The notes under the pieces: model-generated
The model's input: only the letters and a program-made list of their open reading frames with translations
Told to the model about the DNA's origin: nothing
Database searches by the model: none
Translations under genes and position numbers: made by a program
Assembly (NCBI GenBank): GCA_944472155.2
Contig: OX235279.1
Span: 177,361,868 to 177,425,867 of the forward strand
Direction: 5' to 3'
From: Trichobilharzia szidati
Taxonomy: Eukaryota; Platyhelminthes; Trematoda; Strigeidida; Schistosomatidae
DNA length: 64,000 nt
Shown here: one piece after another, positions 21,601 through 32,569 of the stretch
Layout: each line of letters starts with the position of its first letter
Numbering within the stretch: position 1 is the first letter of the stretch

Positions 21601-22060
21601 CTATTTACGATGATGTCTTTCACTTACTTGAGCAGTATCGCCTCATCTACAGCGGTACGGAGGATAAGGATGTCAAAGCTAGCCAGGGTGTGATCAGAAA
21701 AGCACGCTAGACCTTGATTACTCTGAAATCTGTGTACAAATCTTCCTGTTATCAGCATAAACGACAAAATTCGGACTTTAGACACTGATTTCAAATCAGT
21801 CAGTGCGTCTATATGGGTTAGGGACTTGCTGCTTCAAGGTAAGCATCTCCAAAATGCTACTGAGGACTTTTATCAGCAGTTACCTTTCTTCGCTCCACAC
21901 TGAAGATCAGGTGAGCAGCTAGAGAGAACTAGAAATCAAGAACTCTGACGAAGAACTAACGAAGAAAATGTTCCTTAATAAGTATTTTAATGAAAATGGA
22001 GATGAATTGAAAACATTTACTTCCCGATTCGTATTTAAAACAAGCAACAAAGGCTAATAA
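21601..22060 (+). mobile_element. RTE-type LINE fragment
   Basis: SFTYLSSIAS, then IRTLDTDFKSVSAS and the segment before a GEQLERT frame match the C-terminal module of the RTE, with frameshifts. Confidence 0.6.
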
Positions 22061-22429
22061 AGCAGGATTTCTTTTATCAGTAGCATTATCTTATCTCAAT
22101 TCAGCATTATTATTATTATCATAAATATTAATTTTGATATTACTCTGTTTGCAATTCTTGATATATTCGCAAATGACTAATTGTTTATCTAGGTGATGTA
22201 ATTGAGGCATAATGCATTTTATCTTAATTTCAATCTCTCATACTCCCTCTCCCCTTATCTATTTGAACATGACCTGGAAAACATTCGCACCTGTCTTTCT
22301 GCATGACTAATTCAATGTAGTTTGTTTACTTATCAGTCTTATATCTCCCAATGTAATTTCAAAAGTATATATATATCCGTGTATGTAGAGTATTCAGCTG
22401 ACGAGTTCTGCCGAAATTTGATGAATCCA

Positions 22430-22715
22430 TCATTAAACCCTGCTCTATTAACCTTCGTTGCTTGTTTTAAAATGGGGATGGACTGGACACACACAGAGGA
22501 TGTCGTCCCTCCACTGGAACTTGAATAGGAGACGATGAGTTTCGTTTGGGACTGAGGGTGATATGAAGAAGACCATGTGAGGAGGAGATGAGACCTTATA
22601 AGCAGTTGCGGAGCCCGCTAAATGTGACTCTAGAGAATAGGGTGAAATGAAGACCTCCCGGTGAAGCCCTGTGTCTCACTAAGAACCCAAGGGCATAGAA
22701 ATAACAGTAATAATA
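22430..22715 (+). mobile_element. RTE-type LINE 3' end
   Basis: ATGGGGATGGACTGGAC through GGTGAAGCCCTGTGTCTCAC and AACCCAAGGGCATAGAAA matches the RTE 3' terminus. It may belong with the fragment at 21601-22060. Confidence 0.65.
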
Positions 22716-22747
22716 GACACTTATTAATCCACGAAAGAAGAGGATAT

Positions 22748-22992
22748 ATATGTATTTTTTAATTATTCCTTCACGTTCTCCAGTGGAACATAGGGCTTCA
22801 AGCTAGTGGCTTGAAGTTTCTGTAGCAGTGTTTATTTTACAGGATGGGGTTGCTAGCCTCATGCCTAACCTTTCCTCTTCACCAACATTATTTTTGGCTT
22901 AGAGAGGTGAAGGAGTGCACAGGCCGGGGATCGAACCCTGGACCACGTGCATAGTCGGCGAGCGTCCTAACCGCTATGCCACCGACGCACTT
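22748..22992 (-). mobile_element. tRNA-derived SINE, family 1
   Basis: Reverse-oriented tail (AGTGGAACATAGGGCTTCAA), body (GGATGGGGTTGCTAGCCTC) and head (GCATAGTCGGCGAGCGTCC, box B reverse GGGATCGAACCC). Confidence 0.8.
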
Positions 22993-23029
22993 TCCGGACA
23001 TCTCTTACCAGGATTAATTGTATCCGGTG

Positions 23030-23965
23030 ATTTTATCTGTTGTTGAAGCTATTTTGGAATGTGTTCTGTAGGCCTACTCTACATAGACCGATGGGTCCTG
23101 CCCTATGTACTTGTGGTCACATATACATAGAAATTGGTAAACACAGTGGGATGCTACACCATCGCCTGGATGCTGTGTGGGTTTACGGGACAATATAGAT
23201 CTCTTTTTATCTACGGAAACAAGTTTAACTGCATAGCAAGTTATTTTAACTGCCACCCTGAGTCTTTATTTAGTGATCACCCTTGAACGGTAGTGGTGCG
23301 TCGGTGGCACAGTGGTTAGGACTCTCGCCGACCATGCACATGGTCCGAGGTTCCATTCCCCGCCGACGCACACCTGATATCTATGGTTGGCCTGCTAAAT
23401 TTGGGCTACCGATATCACATGCTGAAAATTTCATACTTGTACTTGTGGAATCAAGCTATAATAAACTTTTTTTTAAAATTAATAAAAATCTATAAAAATG
23501 CTTTACGGAGCTGATTGGGTCGGTAGAACCCCTTGTCTGATTATTCACTAATGCTTAGGGAATTTCATCGTACAATTGTTATCTGGAAATATTTTAATGA
23601 TGTTTTGTGTTTTTCTCCAGTGGTGTCATCTGTACATATATGCTGAATGTTTCTGAACAACCACTAAAGTAACGCCCTATTATACTGGAGTGGAAAGGGA
23701 CTATGATAATTTAAACGCTGTTTTGTTTATGTCGGCTTTCTGTATACAAATCGTCTTATTGACCCATCTTGTTGGGGAGTTATGAGTACACATAAAATGG
23801 TAAGCAATCGTAATTCTCTTTCATGTATGCTAACGATATGCTGTTTTGTACTGTATTTATCCAGTTAAGAGATTTCTGTGGCATCTGTTAGTTTGTTACG
23901 AATGACTATTACGTCATCCACGTATCTCTTACAAAAATAAACCTTTCATATTACGTCATCAGCTT
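23030..23965 (-). mobile_element. Penelope-like element, RT and endonuclease start, split by a SINE
   Basis: The minus strand carries the RT palm with RYVDDVIVIRNKLTDATEI (about 23920-23860) and, past a SINE, the endonuclease start with VASHCVYQFLCICDHKYIGQ (23074-23170). Stops and shifts are present. A family 4 SINE in the opposite orientation occupies 23298-23495 within it. Confidence 0.75.
23298..23495 (+). mobile_element. tRNA-derived SINE, family 4
   Basis: Head GCGTCGGTGGCACAGTGGTT, box B near GAGGTTCCATTCC, then CTGATATCTATGGTTGGCC, TATCACATGCTGAAAATTTC and GGAATCAAGCTATAATAAA. Family 4 shares the tRNA head type of family 1 but has a different tail. Confidence 0.8.
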
Positions 23966-24002
23966 GGTTCTCAACAAAGTGACATGAAATTTTAGCTCCT
24001 CA

Positions 24003-24632
24003 CTAATCAGTCATCGTTCACTTATCTAGGAAGTATCGTTTCAACTACAGGCGGAGCGGTTGAAGATGTTAAAGCAGGCCAGACAGTCAGAATCGGAGAG
24101 GCAAGATGCACATGCTTTCATCAACGTGAAACAACCAGTTTGGAAATCTTCTGCACTCCGCTTCAGCATCACAAGGAACAAGATTCAGATTCCGTCAGTC
24201 ACTTCTTCTATACGGGTCAGAAACATAGCCAGCGTGTCACGAAAAGCATTTCCGACAGTCAGTTACAGGCTTTTACCAACAACTGGCTCCACACTGAAAA
24301 AATCAAATTACTGGCCAGAAAGAATTAGCAACAAGAAACTCTGGGTGGCTGTGAACAAACCAACCAAGAGAGCCGATCGCTCAACAAATATGTAGGAGAA
24401 AATGGAGATGGATTGATTGGGTATACATTGATGAAAAAGGCCATCGAATGACATAGTACTCAATGCAGGCGATCGCTCGAGTGGAATCCCAATAGGCAGA
24501 GATGAGTGGGCCATCGGTGCAAGGGTGACATGGAGGAGATCGTGCGAGTTGGAGGAGATGACGGATTATGGTTATGGTCAATCATGGACTCAGGTGAAGA
24601 GGATAGCAGAGAATAGAAGAAAGTGGAGACAT
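24003..24632 (+). mobile_element. RTE-type LINE fragment, interrupted left part
   Basis: SSFTYLGSIVSTTGGAVEDV at about 24010-24070, then the IGEARCTCFHQR segment and the decayed C-terminal module, up to GAAAGTGGAGACAT. The 3' end resumes at 25234 after a SINE composite flanked by a 10-bp duplication. Confidence 0.75.
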
Positions 24633-25233
24633 ATTTTGATTTGGCACTAGTAACTAATGTGATGCGTCCAGTCCTCTCTTTGGTGCAGACTGAATTCTAT
24701 CAGTCAGGTTTGCAGTGTGGCCACCATTCTAGGATGCTCGCCATCATCGTGCACACATTGATTTGATGATACTAGATAGTTAGAGGCTATCAGCCACAGG
24801 AAGTCTTGTCTGACCTGGGTTTCGTGCTAGTTGGCACCCTTCAGTAAGGCGCATCTGCAACCTTGAAGGAACTCATGTCGCTTCTGAGATTCAAATCAAT
24901 GTGTGCACCGTGATGGCGAGCTACCTAGAATGGTGGCCACACTGCAAACCTGACTGATAGAATTCAGTCTGCACCAAAGAGAGGACTAGATGCATCACAC
25001 TAGTTACTAGTGTCAAATCAAAATATCCACTACAGTCCTACAGGACGTCAATCGCGAGACCGAATAGCTCAGTGGTAACGTCTCTGCATGCAGCATTGGG
25101 TGTTGGTGTTCGAATCTCAGAAGGGAGATGAGTTCCTTCAAGGTTGCAGATACGCCTCGCTGACGAGTGCCAACTAGCATGAAACCTAGGTCAGGCTTGG
25201 CTTCCTGCCGATTGCCTCCAACCATCTAATAAG
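24633..25233. mobile_element. SINE family 2 foldback composite inserted in RTE
   Basis: The target duplication GTGGAGACAT flanks it (24623-24632 and 25234-25243). The insert has inverted arms at about 24633-24750 and 24908-25027 (ends near ATTTTGATTTG and CAAATCAAAAT), with a minus family 2 body between. A plus family 2 head and body then follows (25055-25232; GACCGAATAGCTCAGTGGTA, TGTTCGAATCTC). Confidence 0.75.
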
Positions 25234-25300
25234 GTGGAGACATGTTGTTGAGGCCCTATGTTTCACACAGAACCCAAGGGAATAATAATAATCAGTCGCT
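25234..25300 (+). mobile_element. RTE-type LINE 3' terminus, interrupted right part
   Basis: GTTGAGGCCCTATGTTTCAC, then AACCCAAGGGAATAATAA completes the element whose left part ends at 24632. Confidence 0.7.
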
Positions 25301-26075
25301 ACTGGGAGAGAACTTCTTCACTCTCAGACTACAAAATCACTACTCTTGTACATTACTGACGACAAACAATAATCCTCCGATAAGATCTACGTTCCAGAGA
25401 AAACCATACAATTAGGCAAAACTGAATGTGGAATAAGAATTGTTTAAAATAAGTGAATCTCATCATTCTATCCCAGATACATTTTTCTCAGCTGCACATG
25501 ATTTATGAGGTTATTGATTATTATATTTGAAAAATTGATCATGAAAAGGGAATTTAGTGGTATACACTTCCGGTAATCAACGTATTTTGTTAATCATAAA
25601 GTTTGTCAGCTTTCCTCAAATAATAATAATAATAGTAATAATAGCAATAATAGTAGGGCAAACTTTCTAACGAACAGTTTTATGGCTCTTGAGTTTCTTT
25701 TTTCAACCAATTAAATACAAAATGAATTTCATTGTATAAAAACGATTACATATAATAACAGGCTGTATTCTGAATACACTTTAGCGTTAAATAAAAACAA
25801 AACTCCATTCTAATTAAAAATCTTAAAATGAATTTTAAACCCTATCGGTAATTAGAGAAAAAAAATATTTTTTCCTCCTCAATAATTAATAAATTTATTC
25901 CCTTGTAAAATATATTCTGTCAACAGGCGGTGTTACGCAGGAAATTGACTGCTTGAATCACTGGTGATGAAAATTTTCAGATAGTATCATGATGTCTAGT
26001 GTCTCAACTCATCGGAAGTTAAGATTCAGGCATGGAGTCTTCTTTATGTGCCTGCAGTGTACAATTTTTTTTATT
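25300..26075. other. Unassigned AT-rich sequence with AAT microsatellite
   Basis: A run of AATAATAATAATAGTAAT occupies about 25620-25660. Otherwise nothing is recognised. Confidence 0.5.
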
Positions 26076-26253
26076 ATTATAGCTTGATTCCACACAGTAT
26101 TTTTGTTACAAGCATGGAATTTTCAGCAAATGATATCGGCGGCCCAAATTTAGCAGGCCAACCACTGACATCAGGTGTGCGTCGGTCGGAAATTGAACCC
26201 CCGACCATGTGCATGATCTGCGAGCGTCCTAACCGCTGTGCCACCCGATGCAC
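26076..26253 (-). mobile_element. tRNA-derived SINE, family 4
   Basis: Minus orientation: tail (AGCTTGATTCCACACAGTAT), GGAATTTTCAGCAAATGATA, then a reverse box B and the GCGAGCGTCCTAACCGCTGT head. Confidence 0.8.
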
Positions 26254-26344
26254 AAGTGATATCCATGAATCAAAAGCACTTTTATTCAGCCAGTAAAGGC
26301 AGATACAAAAATACTTATGGCTTGGCCAAACACTTAAGTTCCTT

Positions 26345-26935
26345 CCTAAATGTTACGATATCAAAGCAAGAATCGGAAAAGCAAGACAAGCTTTCACTAC
26401 TCTCAAGTCTGTGTGGAGGTCAAATAAGATCCGGATTTTCAACTCCAATGTGAAGTCACTGCTGCTATACGGACCAGAGACTAGCTCTGCGCGTCATAAA
26501 GAGCATCTCAAACAAACTACAGACCTTCATTAACAGTTGTCTTCGCTCATTACTCAAGATCAGATGGCCTGTCAGAAATGATCAGCAATAGGGAGGGATC
26601 TCTGGGAGCGAACCAACACAGCAGGAACCGATTGTGAAACAAATAGGCAGGAAGAAATGGAGATGGATTGGATTGGTCATACTCTGAGGAAACAAACCAT
26701 CAAGTGACATCACTAGACAAGCCATTGCTCGGGTGGAACCCAAAAGGGAAGTGGCGAGTTGGTCGTCAGTGCAAGAGTGACTTGGAAGAGGTCATGTGAA
26801 GAGGAGATGAAAACGTGTGGGCAGACATGTAGCCAGGTGAAGACTCTAGCAGAGAACCGAACGCAGTGGAGACTCACGTCTGAAGCCCTATGTTCCTCTG
26901 GGAATTAAAGGAAACAGTAGTAATGATAATAATAA
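26345..26935 (+). mobile_element. RTE-type LINE 3' fragment (subfamily B)
   Basis: IKARIGKARQAFTTLKSVWR (about 26360), then IRIFNSNVKSLLLYGPETS, a segment equivalent to KIRWPVRNDQQ and the WRWIGLVIL region. It ends TGAAGCCCTATGTTCCTCTG with GGAATTAAAGGAAACAGTAG, the subfamily B terminus. Single-base shifts interrupt it. Confidence 0.8.
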
Positions 26936-27048
26936 ATGTTACCAACACAGTTATCACTTGAATCCCATGTGAAGCGGCTAAAGTTGCCGACCATGAAAAG
27001 AAAATGCAAAGTAACATAATTTTAAATCAAACATGCAAAGACGGCTTT

Positions 27049-28974
27049 TCATAGAATATCAGCAATCCCACTTACTTCTTGTCGCGTTATTTCCATCGCC
27101 ACTTGTCCAATACTAATTTGATTAGCTTTTCTGTACAAGTGTTTTGAATCTCTAATACTTATGTCCACTGCTCCACTGTTACACAGATCTCTCCATAATT
27201 CTGTAACTTCACTTTTCAACAAATTATGCGATAAATAGTCAATTAGAAAAATATTCAAATTATCCTGCACATGATTTGTATAATTGTGCTGATGTTTTCC
27301 GTGTGGTAATGCTTCCTCATATACATCCGACTTGGTGGACATTATGTGTAAGATTTCTTTGCCCACAGGTTCAATAGTATGATTGCAATGATTTTTGTCG
27401 CTATGACAACTACGAATACGCAGTTTACAGCCAACTAGACTCATATAACCGCTGGGAATGGTGACCACATCAGGAGAATACTGTTTACTATACTTTTTCG
27501 GTGATCGTCTACCCCCACTTGCTCCTTGTGTCTGATGATCCGCATGCCTCTTTCGCTCTTGCAAAAGACCTAGTCTTACTAAACGCGACGAAGAGTTCAT
27601 AAACAGTCGCCAGTGTAATTGCATCGGATCGCTTATTATACAACTGTCTGTATCATTAGAATTCTCAAAACTATTTATAGGAAAATTAACAACTGTCAAC
27701 TGTTCATACAGTATCATTTCTAGAGTAATACTGAAATTCGATGAAACTGTACTAAGTAAAAAGGCCAATGCTGAACTTTTGTTTCTTTTCCCTGAATATT
27801 CATTTGCGTCGCATCGTAGACTATCTCTACGACTTTGCTCTACTATCTGTTGATGCCTTAATTCATCGAATTTACAACAATGCGCTTTCAACGGCCATCC
27901 ATGTGATCCTATGTAGAAGTCCATTAGTCCTGTATTACATTCACCAGGTAAATAAGCGTTACATGTAAGGTGAATCCAATGTGATCCCAGTGGTTTTTCA
28001 CTTTCATTACATGCATAATTATAATTCCTGTGTGAAGTTTGCTTTACTAAGCATACTTCAACATCCACACAGAGATCTTGATTCTCATCAATATTGAAGT
28101 CGAGATTTGTCGACAAATCACGATACGGTTCAACATCAATCGTCAACATCCATAAATCATCAGCATAGAGAAATTTATCCGTCTCAAAATGAATTGTACT
28201 CGGCAGTGTGAATGTTGTATTATCCATTCGTTTAAGTACTATAGGATTAGGATTACGTGATCTGTTTATATTTTTACTCAGCGGTAGTTCATTTGTTGGA
28301 TCCTTGGTCTGATTCGCCTGTAGCTTTATAGTAACGTGGGGATTACGTAATCCAAGCTCTATGATACACCTACCATCATCGAATAAAAAACGCTTTGAAG
28401 ATAATGCCGCCAAATCAATCACATTTTTACGTCCATGCTTAAAATCATTCTGTGTAAATGTACAATTTAATCGAGAAAAACATTCATTCTGACTAAAAAT
28501 TCCACGATTTCTTATAGTGAATTCAAAGTCCACTGTAATAGTTTTCCATTGTGTCGGACGTTTATTCAATTTATGCTTTAATTTGTTTGTTACAGTTGCT
28601 GGTGTTGCTGTCGTTGTCGCTGCTGATGAGTGCGTGGATGTCATATACAAATTTTCACACTCTTCATATTTCGGTACAAGTAGTTCTAAGAAAAATCCCA
28701 AATGGGTATCTGTTCGCTCGAAGCGTACAAACCAATCGTGTTCAGCATAGTGAAACACTTTGGTTTCAACAAAATCAACTAAACCGCATAAAAGATGGGG
28801 AAGTAGTAGAAAAGTGAATATTTGTGTATTTGCAGAATCATTCATATGTACATATCGATGCAGTGGAGCTAGACAAACATTATCATCACTCGTGGACTTC
28901 TGTTCCTTTTCAATGAAGTTCGAGCCTTGTGACTCAGGGGAATAATTCAAGTGTGGATAGTGTAAACTGGTCAT
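27049..28974 (-). CDS. Conserved protein with MATH/TRAF-like N-terminal domain (probable first coding exon)
   Basis: This 641-codon frame is the only convincing host gene. Residues about 72-225 read like a MATH (meprin/TRAF homology) beta-sandwich: HDWFVRFERTDTHLGFFLEL (79-98), then the strand pattern ending KRFLFDDGRCIIELGLRN (194-211). The domain is split by a Ser/Thr/Ala-rich insert (112-131). A second beta-rich region (about 255-370) contains DDLWMLTIDVEPYRDL. The remainder holds a basic segment (KKYSKQY region) and no signal peptide or clear membrane span. The ATG is supported by an in-frame TAG at 28990-28992. A possible 3' splice acceptor (TTACAG) ends at 29036, so a 5' UTR intron or trans-splice site may precede it. 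A consensus donor, GTAAGT at 27070-27075 (minus strand), lies nine codons before the stop; the last residues VSGIADIL are therefore probably intron read-through. The function is unknown; MATH proteins usually act as adaptors. The MATH call is by eye and moderate. Confidence 0.75.
   Translation of the reverse strand: MTSLHYPHLNYSPESQGSNFIEKEQKSTSDDNVCLAPLHRYVHMNDSANTQIFTFLLLPHLLCGLVDFVETKVFHYAEHDWFVRFERTDTHLGFFLELLVPKYEECENLYMTSTHSSAATTTATPATVTNKLKHKLNKRPTQWKTITVDFEFTIRNRGIFSQNECFSRLNCTFTQNDFKHGRKNVIDLAALSSKRFLFDDGRCIIELGLRNPHVTIKLQANQTKDPTNELPLSKNINRSRNPNPIVLKRMDNTTFTLPSTIHFETDKFLYADDLWMLTIDVEPYRDLSTNLDFNIDENQDLCVDVEVCLVKQTSHRNYNYACNESEKPLGSHWIHLTCNAYLPGECNTGLMDFYIGSHGWPLKAHCCKFDELRHQQIVEQSRRDSLRCDANEYSGKRNKSSALAFLLSTVSSNFSITLEMILYEQLTVVNFPINSFENSNDTDSCIISDPMQLHWRLFMNSSSRLVRLGLLQERKRHADHQTQGASGGRRSPKKYSKQYSPDVVTIPSGYMSLVGCKLRIRSCHSDKNHCNHTIEPVGKEILHIMSTKSDVYEEALPHGKHQHNYTNHVQDNLNIFLIDYLSHNLLKSEVTELWRDLCNSGAVDISIRDSKHLYRKANQISIGQVAMEITRQEVSGIADIL
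27070..27075 (-). promoter_or_regulatory. Probable 5' splice donor at end of MATH-like exon
   Basis: The minus strand reads GAA then GTAAGT, a full consensus donor, in phase 0 after ITRQE. It suggests that the 641-codon frame ends in an intron and that further exons lie at lower coordinates, possibly outside the window, because 22-27 kb is filled with repeats. Confidence 0.55.
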
Positions 28975-29383
28975 GGAGTGAATGTCGAGCTAGACAACAA
29001 TCATCGACATGTATATCGTGTAGACGATACAGTAGCTGTAAGATATATTATTTTATGTTTGTTATTAAAAACATTTTCAATTCTAATGAAGTATTTAGAG
29101 TTTATGCTCAAATTTTGATTGGCCAGTATCTGATTGGTTTAAATTCTATCTGGAAGCAGTCATTGGTTGAAATGGTTGCTAGTATTTTTGAATAGAATTG
29201 TTAGTTTCTCAACGGATGTGAAATGTAAAATAGTATTGGGCTTACTTTACCATTTTGAAGTTCCATGGCTGCTCCAGTCGATTGATTGGACCGAAGTGGC
29301 CGGTCTCAGGTTCACATGTCGGATTCTTGTGCAGATGCTTCGACGATGTCTGGGCATGTAATTAGAAATTAATTAATTGATGG

Positions 29384-29595
29384 ATGGTGACTAGCAGTGG
29401 AATCCAATCCAGGATGTGCATTTCGTCCTATTTGGGACTCTTCAACTGGATGTACCTGCATTTCGCAGGGAGTGATGATTTCCCCACTGCGGCTGGAACC
29501 AAGTGCCTATAGTTTCAAACGCCAAAGCGTTATCCGCTAGACGAAATACGCATCATGGATTCCACTGCTAGTCACCATCCACCAATTAACTTCAA
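29384..29595 (-). mobile_element. Sm-alpha-type hammerhead SINE, foldback
   Basis: A minus copy runs from the conserved end (reverse of ATTCCACTGCTAGTCACCAT, near 29384-29405) to the tRNA-like box A region (about 29540). A plus-oriented piece of the same end (GGATTCCACTGCTAGTCACC, 29560-29580) follows directly, forming a foldback. Confidence 0.8.
29400..29460 (-). ncRNA. Hammerhead ribozyme-like motif of the Sm-alpha type, decayed
   Basis: The minus strand core is TTGAAGA (C3 changed to T). It is followed by GTCC, the loop CAAATA, GGAC and GAAAT. Helix II is intact; helix I toward GGATTCC is interrupted by an extra ATCC repeat. Confidence 0.6.
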
Positions 29596-29764
29596 GTCCA
29601 TACTCTCTGAAATTCATGTAGAAGGCATTCATTACATTTTATTAACAACCATCCTATCGACAATTATTATTCGTCAGTGATGGTGCGCATAAAATACAAA
29701 ATCTTCTGCAAACAATCACAAAACAAATATCAATATCTTCATGAATTTATTCCCCTTAATGAAT

Positions 29765-29960
29765 TTGAGTAAAGCAAGAACAACAGCAGTGCGGTTTGTG
29801 CAGAATAATATGGTACCATCATTGCTTATTTCGTTGGTTTCTCATCAGCTGCTTACAACTTAAATAAATTACGAGGTTTATGCACAGAAGAAGTTTTAAC
29901 ATACTTGAAAATTTCTCATAGTGTCAGTTGACATAAGGTTCCGGAATTAGTGAACAGTGC
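29765..29960 (-). mobile_element. PLE terminal region with hammerhead candidate
   Basis: It matches 48690-48960 and 63250-63490 in order (segments ATGGTACCAT, TCAGCTGCTTACA, TTAACATACTTG). It lies just downstream, in minus-strand sense, of the endonuclease at 30245-30700. Confidence 0.65.
29800..29852 (-). ncRNA. Hammerhead ribozyme candidate in PLE terminal region
   Basis: On the minus strand helix I is GCAG with CTGC (29849-29852 and 29800-29803). The core is CTGATGA (29842-29848), the spacer GAAACCAAC, then GAAA (29829-29832). Helix III (29805-29829) closes with four pairs and has ATGGTACCAT at its tip. The cleavage base is U opposite 29804. Confidence 0.65.
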
Positions 29961-30244
29961 TCATAAAATTGCGCTTATATAGTTTTTACACAGGCAGTTC
30001 AAGTTTAAACAAAGTAAATGCATGCGTACAATGGTAAAGGAGTTACGTAATAAAGACGGGAGATGCGGAGGATGCTGAGTGACCAATAAATTAGGTAACA
30101 ATGTACTGACTTCAACTAAAATCGTAGAAACAAGCAAAATTATAAAAGCGTGGGGGGTGGGGTTAAAGAAAAAGATTACTTTATTGAATGAGAGTGACAG
30201 TAAAGATATTCAGTTACCACGGAAAGGAAAGACTCATAACTGCT

Positions 30245-30730
30245 TCTTTCTGAACACATAAATCGGGTTTCAAGCGTTTGATAGAAATTGCTTCGGCAAA
30301 CTTGAGAAGAATCGAGCTTCTTTGTCTATTGATAATTTTAAAGGATTTCGAGATGTCCACCTCATGACCCTTATCTAGGAGATGTCTGGTGATAGCGCTT
30401 TTATAAGAGTTGTTCCGTTGAGATGTAGGCTTTTTGGCACATGTTCAGAAAATCGTAGATATGCCCTTCTTTCTGTACTCCCAATGTAACTGCTCCCGCA
30501 GAAACATGCAGTTCCGGTTAACATGAGAAGGATATATATCGATTTTTAATTGCACCAAAGAGCAAGTTATTCGATGGACTGGAATCAACTTAGCTGCAGG
30601 ATAGGCTCTGGCTAGTGACGTACTCAGTCTTCCGTTGACCATTGCTGCAATGTTTTCTCTTTAAAATCTTTTTGAATGAAGACAGGCTTTTTTCAACTGT
30701 GATTTGTTTGGTATTTGAGACTTCACATCT
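30245..30730 (-). mobile_element. Penelope-like element fragment, linker and endonuclease
   Basis: The minus strand holds the linker with QRCEVSNTKQITVEKS type sequence (about 30690-30740), then SLARAYPAAKLIPVHRITCS (about 30610-30550). The endonuclease follows, with DISKSFKIINRQRSS and LKFAEAISIKRLKPD before 30250. Same subfamily as 13110-14125 and 63500-64000; frames are broken. Confidence 0.75.
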
Positions 30731-31141
30731 TTCATATTTGTTAATGAATATTTGTAGATATGTAACAACAGAAGACAAGGGCCAGGCAACAGATCGTTTA
30801 TTAAGGAAATCAACACATATTTATAGATTTTAATGTACATTATTATAGATTCTTGTTAGCAGACAAACACAGTCTTTTGATTGGTTGTTTCTCACTGAAA
30901 GTTAATCTTTCATCTCTTTGTGGCTGTTTCTTGAATGTCAGGTCATCTGTATGTTAACTGTAACCGCCAACATCTTCAGTGCATACTCCATCATATACAA
31001 ATCGTCATTGCATGTCTAAGAACATTTTGAGACTTTTAGAAGAAAAAGTAATTGAATACAACTCCGTGTGGGACATATTTCTTCATTTCGTCAACCTACA
31101 TCACCAGTTATTAACATCAGATAAATTCATGACGAGGCTAT

Positions 31142-31810
31142 TCTTATTGTTTCCTTTAATTCCTAGAGGAACATAGGGCTTCAGCTGCGCGTCTCCATTG
31201 AGTTTGGTTCTCTGCTAGAGTCTTCACCTGGCTCCATATCTGCCCACACCTTTTTATCTCCTCTTCACATGACCTCATCCAAGTCACCCCTGCACTGACG
31301 ACAAACTCGCCACTTCCCTTTCAGGTTCCACTCGAGCCATGGCTTGTCTAGTGATGTCACTTCATAGTTTGTTTTCTCAGAGTATGGCCAATCCAATCCA
31401 TCTCCATTTCTTCCTGCCTGTTTGTTTCACAATCGGTTCCTGCTGTGTTGGTTCACTCCCAAAGATCCACCCTTGTTGCTGATCTTTTCTGGCCCGCCAT
31501 CTGATCTTGAGTGGTACTGAGAGAAGACAGCTGTTCATGAAGGTCTGTAGTTTGTTTGAGATGCTCTTTATGACGCGCAGTGCAAGTCTCTGATCCGTAT
31601 GTTGAGTAGCATTGACTTCACATTGGAGTTGAAAATCCGGATCTCATTTTTGATGCTGAGCACTGCCGTTGACCTCCACACAGACTTGAGAGTAGTGAAA
31701 GCTTGTCTGCTTTTCCGGTTCTTGCTTTAATATCTTCGTCAGTTCCGTGTGTCTGTAGTAGAAAGGATGCTTCCCAGGTCGGCAAGTAGGTAAAGGAGGT
31801 TGTTTGTTTT
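31142..31810 (-). mobile_element. RTE-type LINE 3' fragment (subfamily B) inserted in duplicated unit
   Basis: The minus frame shows the C-terminal module and the subfamily B 3' terminus (reverse of TTTCCTTTAATTCCTAGAGG). Flanking heptamers AGGCTAT (31135-31141) and AGGTTAT (31811-31817) look like a slightly diverged target duplication; the uninterrupted site is visible at about 7390-7415. Confidence 0.8.
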
Positions 31811-32569
31811 AGGTTATACTGTTGAGATTTAACAGTGTAGTGTCTTCAACAATAGAATCTTTATATTCCTAATGAGATAGATTATTTAATATAAAAGCAG
31901 AGATTTCATATCAGCACAACACGGCAGAAGTACTGAATAGGAATATAATTAGGTGGAAAGAACATTTTACCACTGAATCTTTATCCATCAAATCAACTCT
32001 ACACACGTCCAGTGCAAAACAGCAGAGGGGAATGAAAGTATGCCAGGAGAATGATGAAGTCTGTGGAACACACACGGATCTCAGTATGAAGGGCAGTAAA
32101 TTATCCCTGAAAAAGGCAAGCAGAGTTATACATATCTAATCACTGTGCCCAAATTCTACTCTCACATTATCCCTCAGATGTTGACATATGCAGTGAGACT
32201 TCCATCAAAAAGAAATCGAAGTCACTTCTTCTCTGAACACAGTAAATATTCAGAGTTGATATCGTTAAGAGAAGTAAACTCGTCTTCAAGCATACTCTCA
32301 CTTTCCTCATAAGGATACTCATCTGTTTATTTGTTTATTTATTGATTTACTGAACTGAAGGGCAGAATCGTGATCATAAATATTTCTATAAGGGAAAATG
32401 CCTTGTCACTTCTGCATAATTCATCTCATTTGGAAATAATCGAACGAAGAATATTCTTTTCGATAAATTCCTCTTCCGGCTCTGCAATTATATATATATA
32501 TGTTTATATACATGGAATATTCTAAATTAGTAGTCAATATCAATATGTATAAACATATATATAATTGTA

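Noticed and set aside
24621..25245. DNA transposon with terminal inverted repeats
   Set aside because: The inverted arms are the tail of SINE family 2 in two orientations, and the insert continues past the right arm into a further SINE copy. A rearranged SINE insertion fits better.
28517..28817. Plus-strand frames inside the MATH-like gene
   Set aside because: They are antisense shadows of the 641-codon frame.
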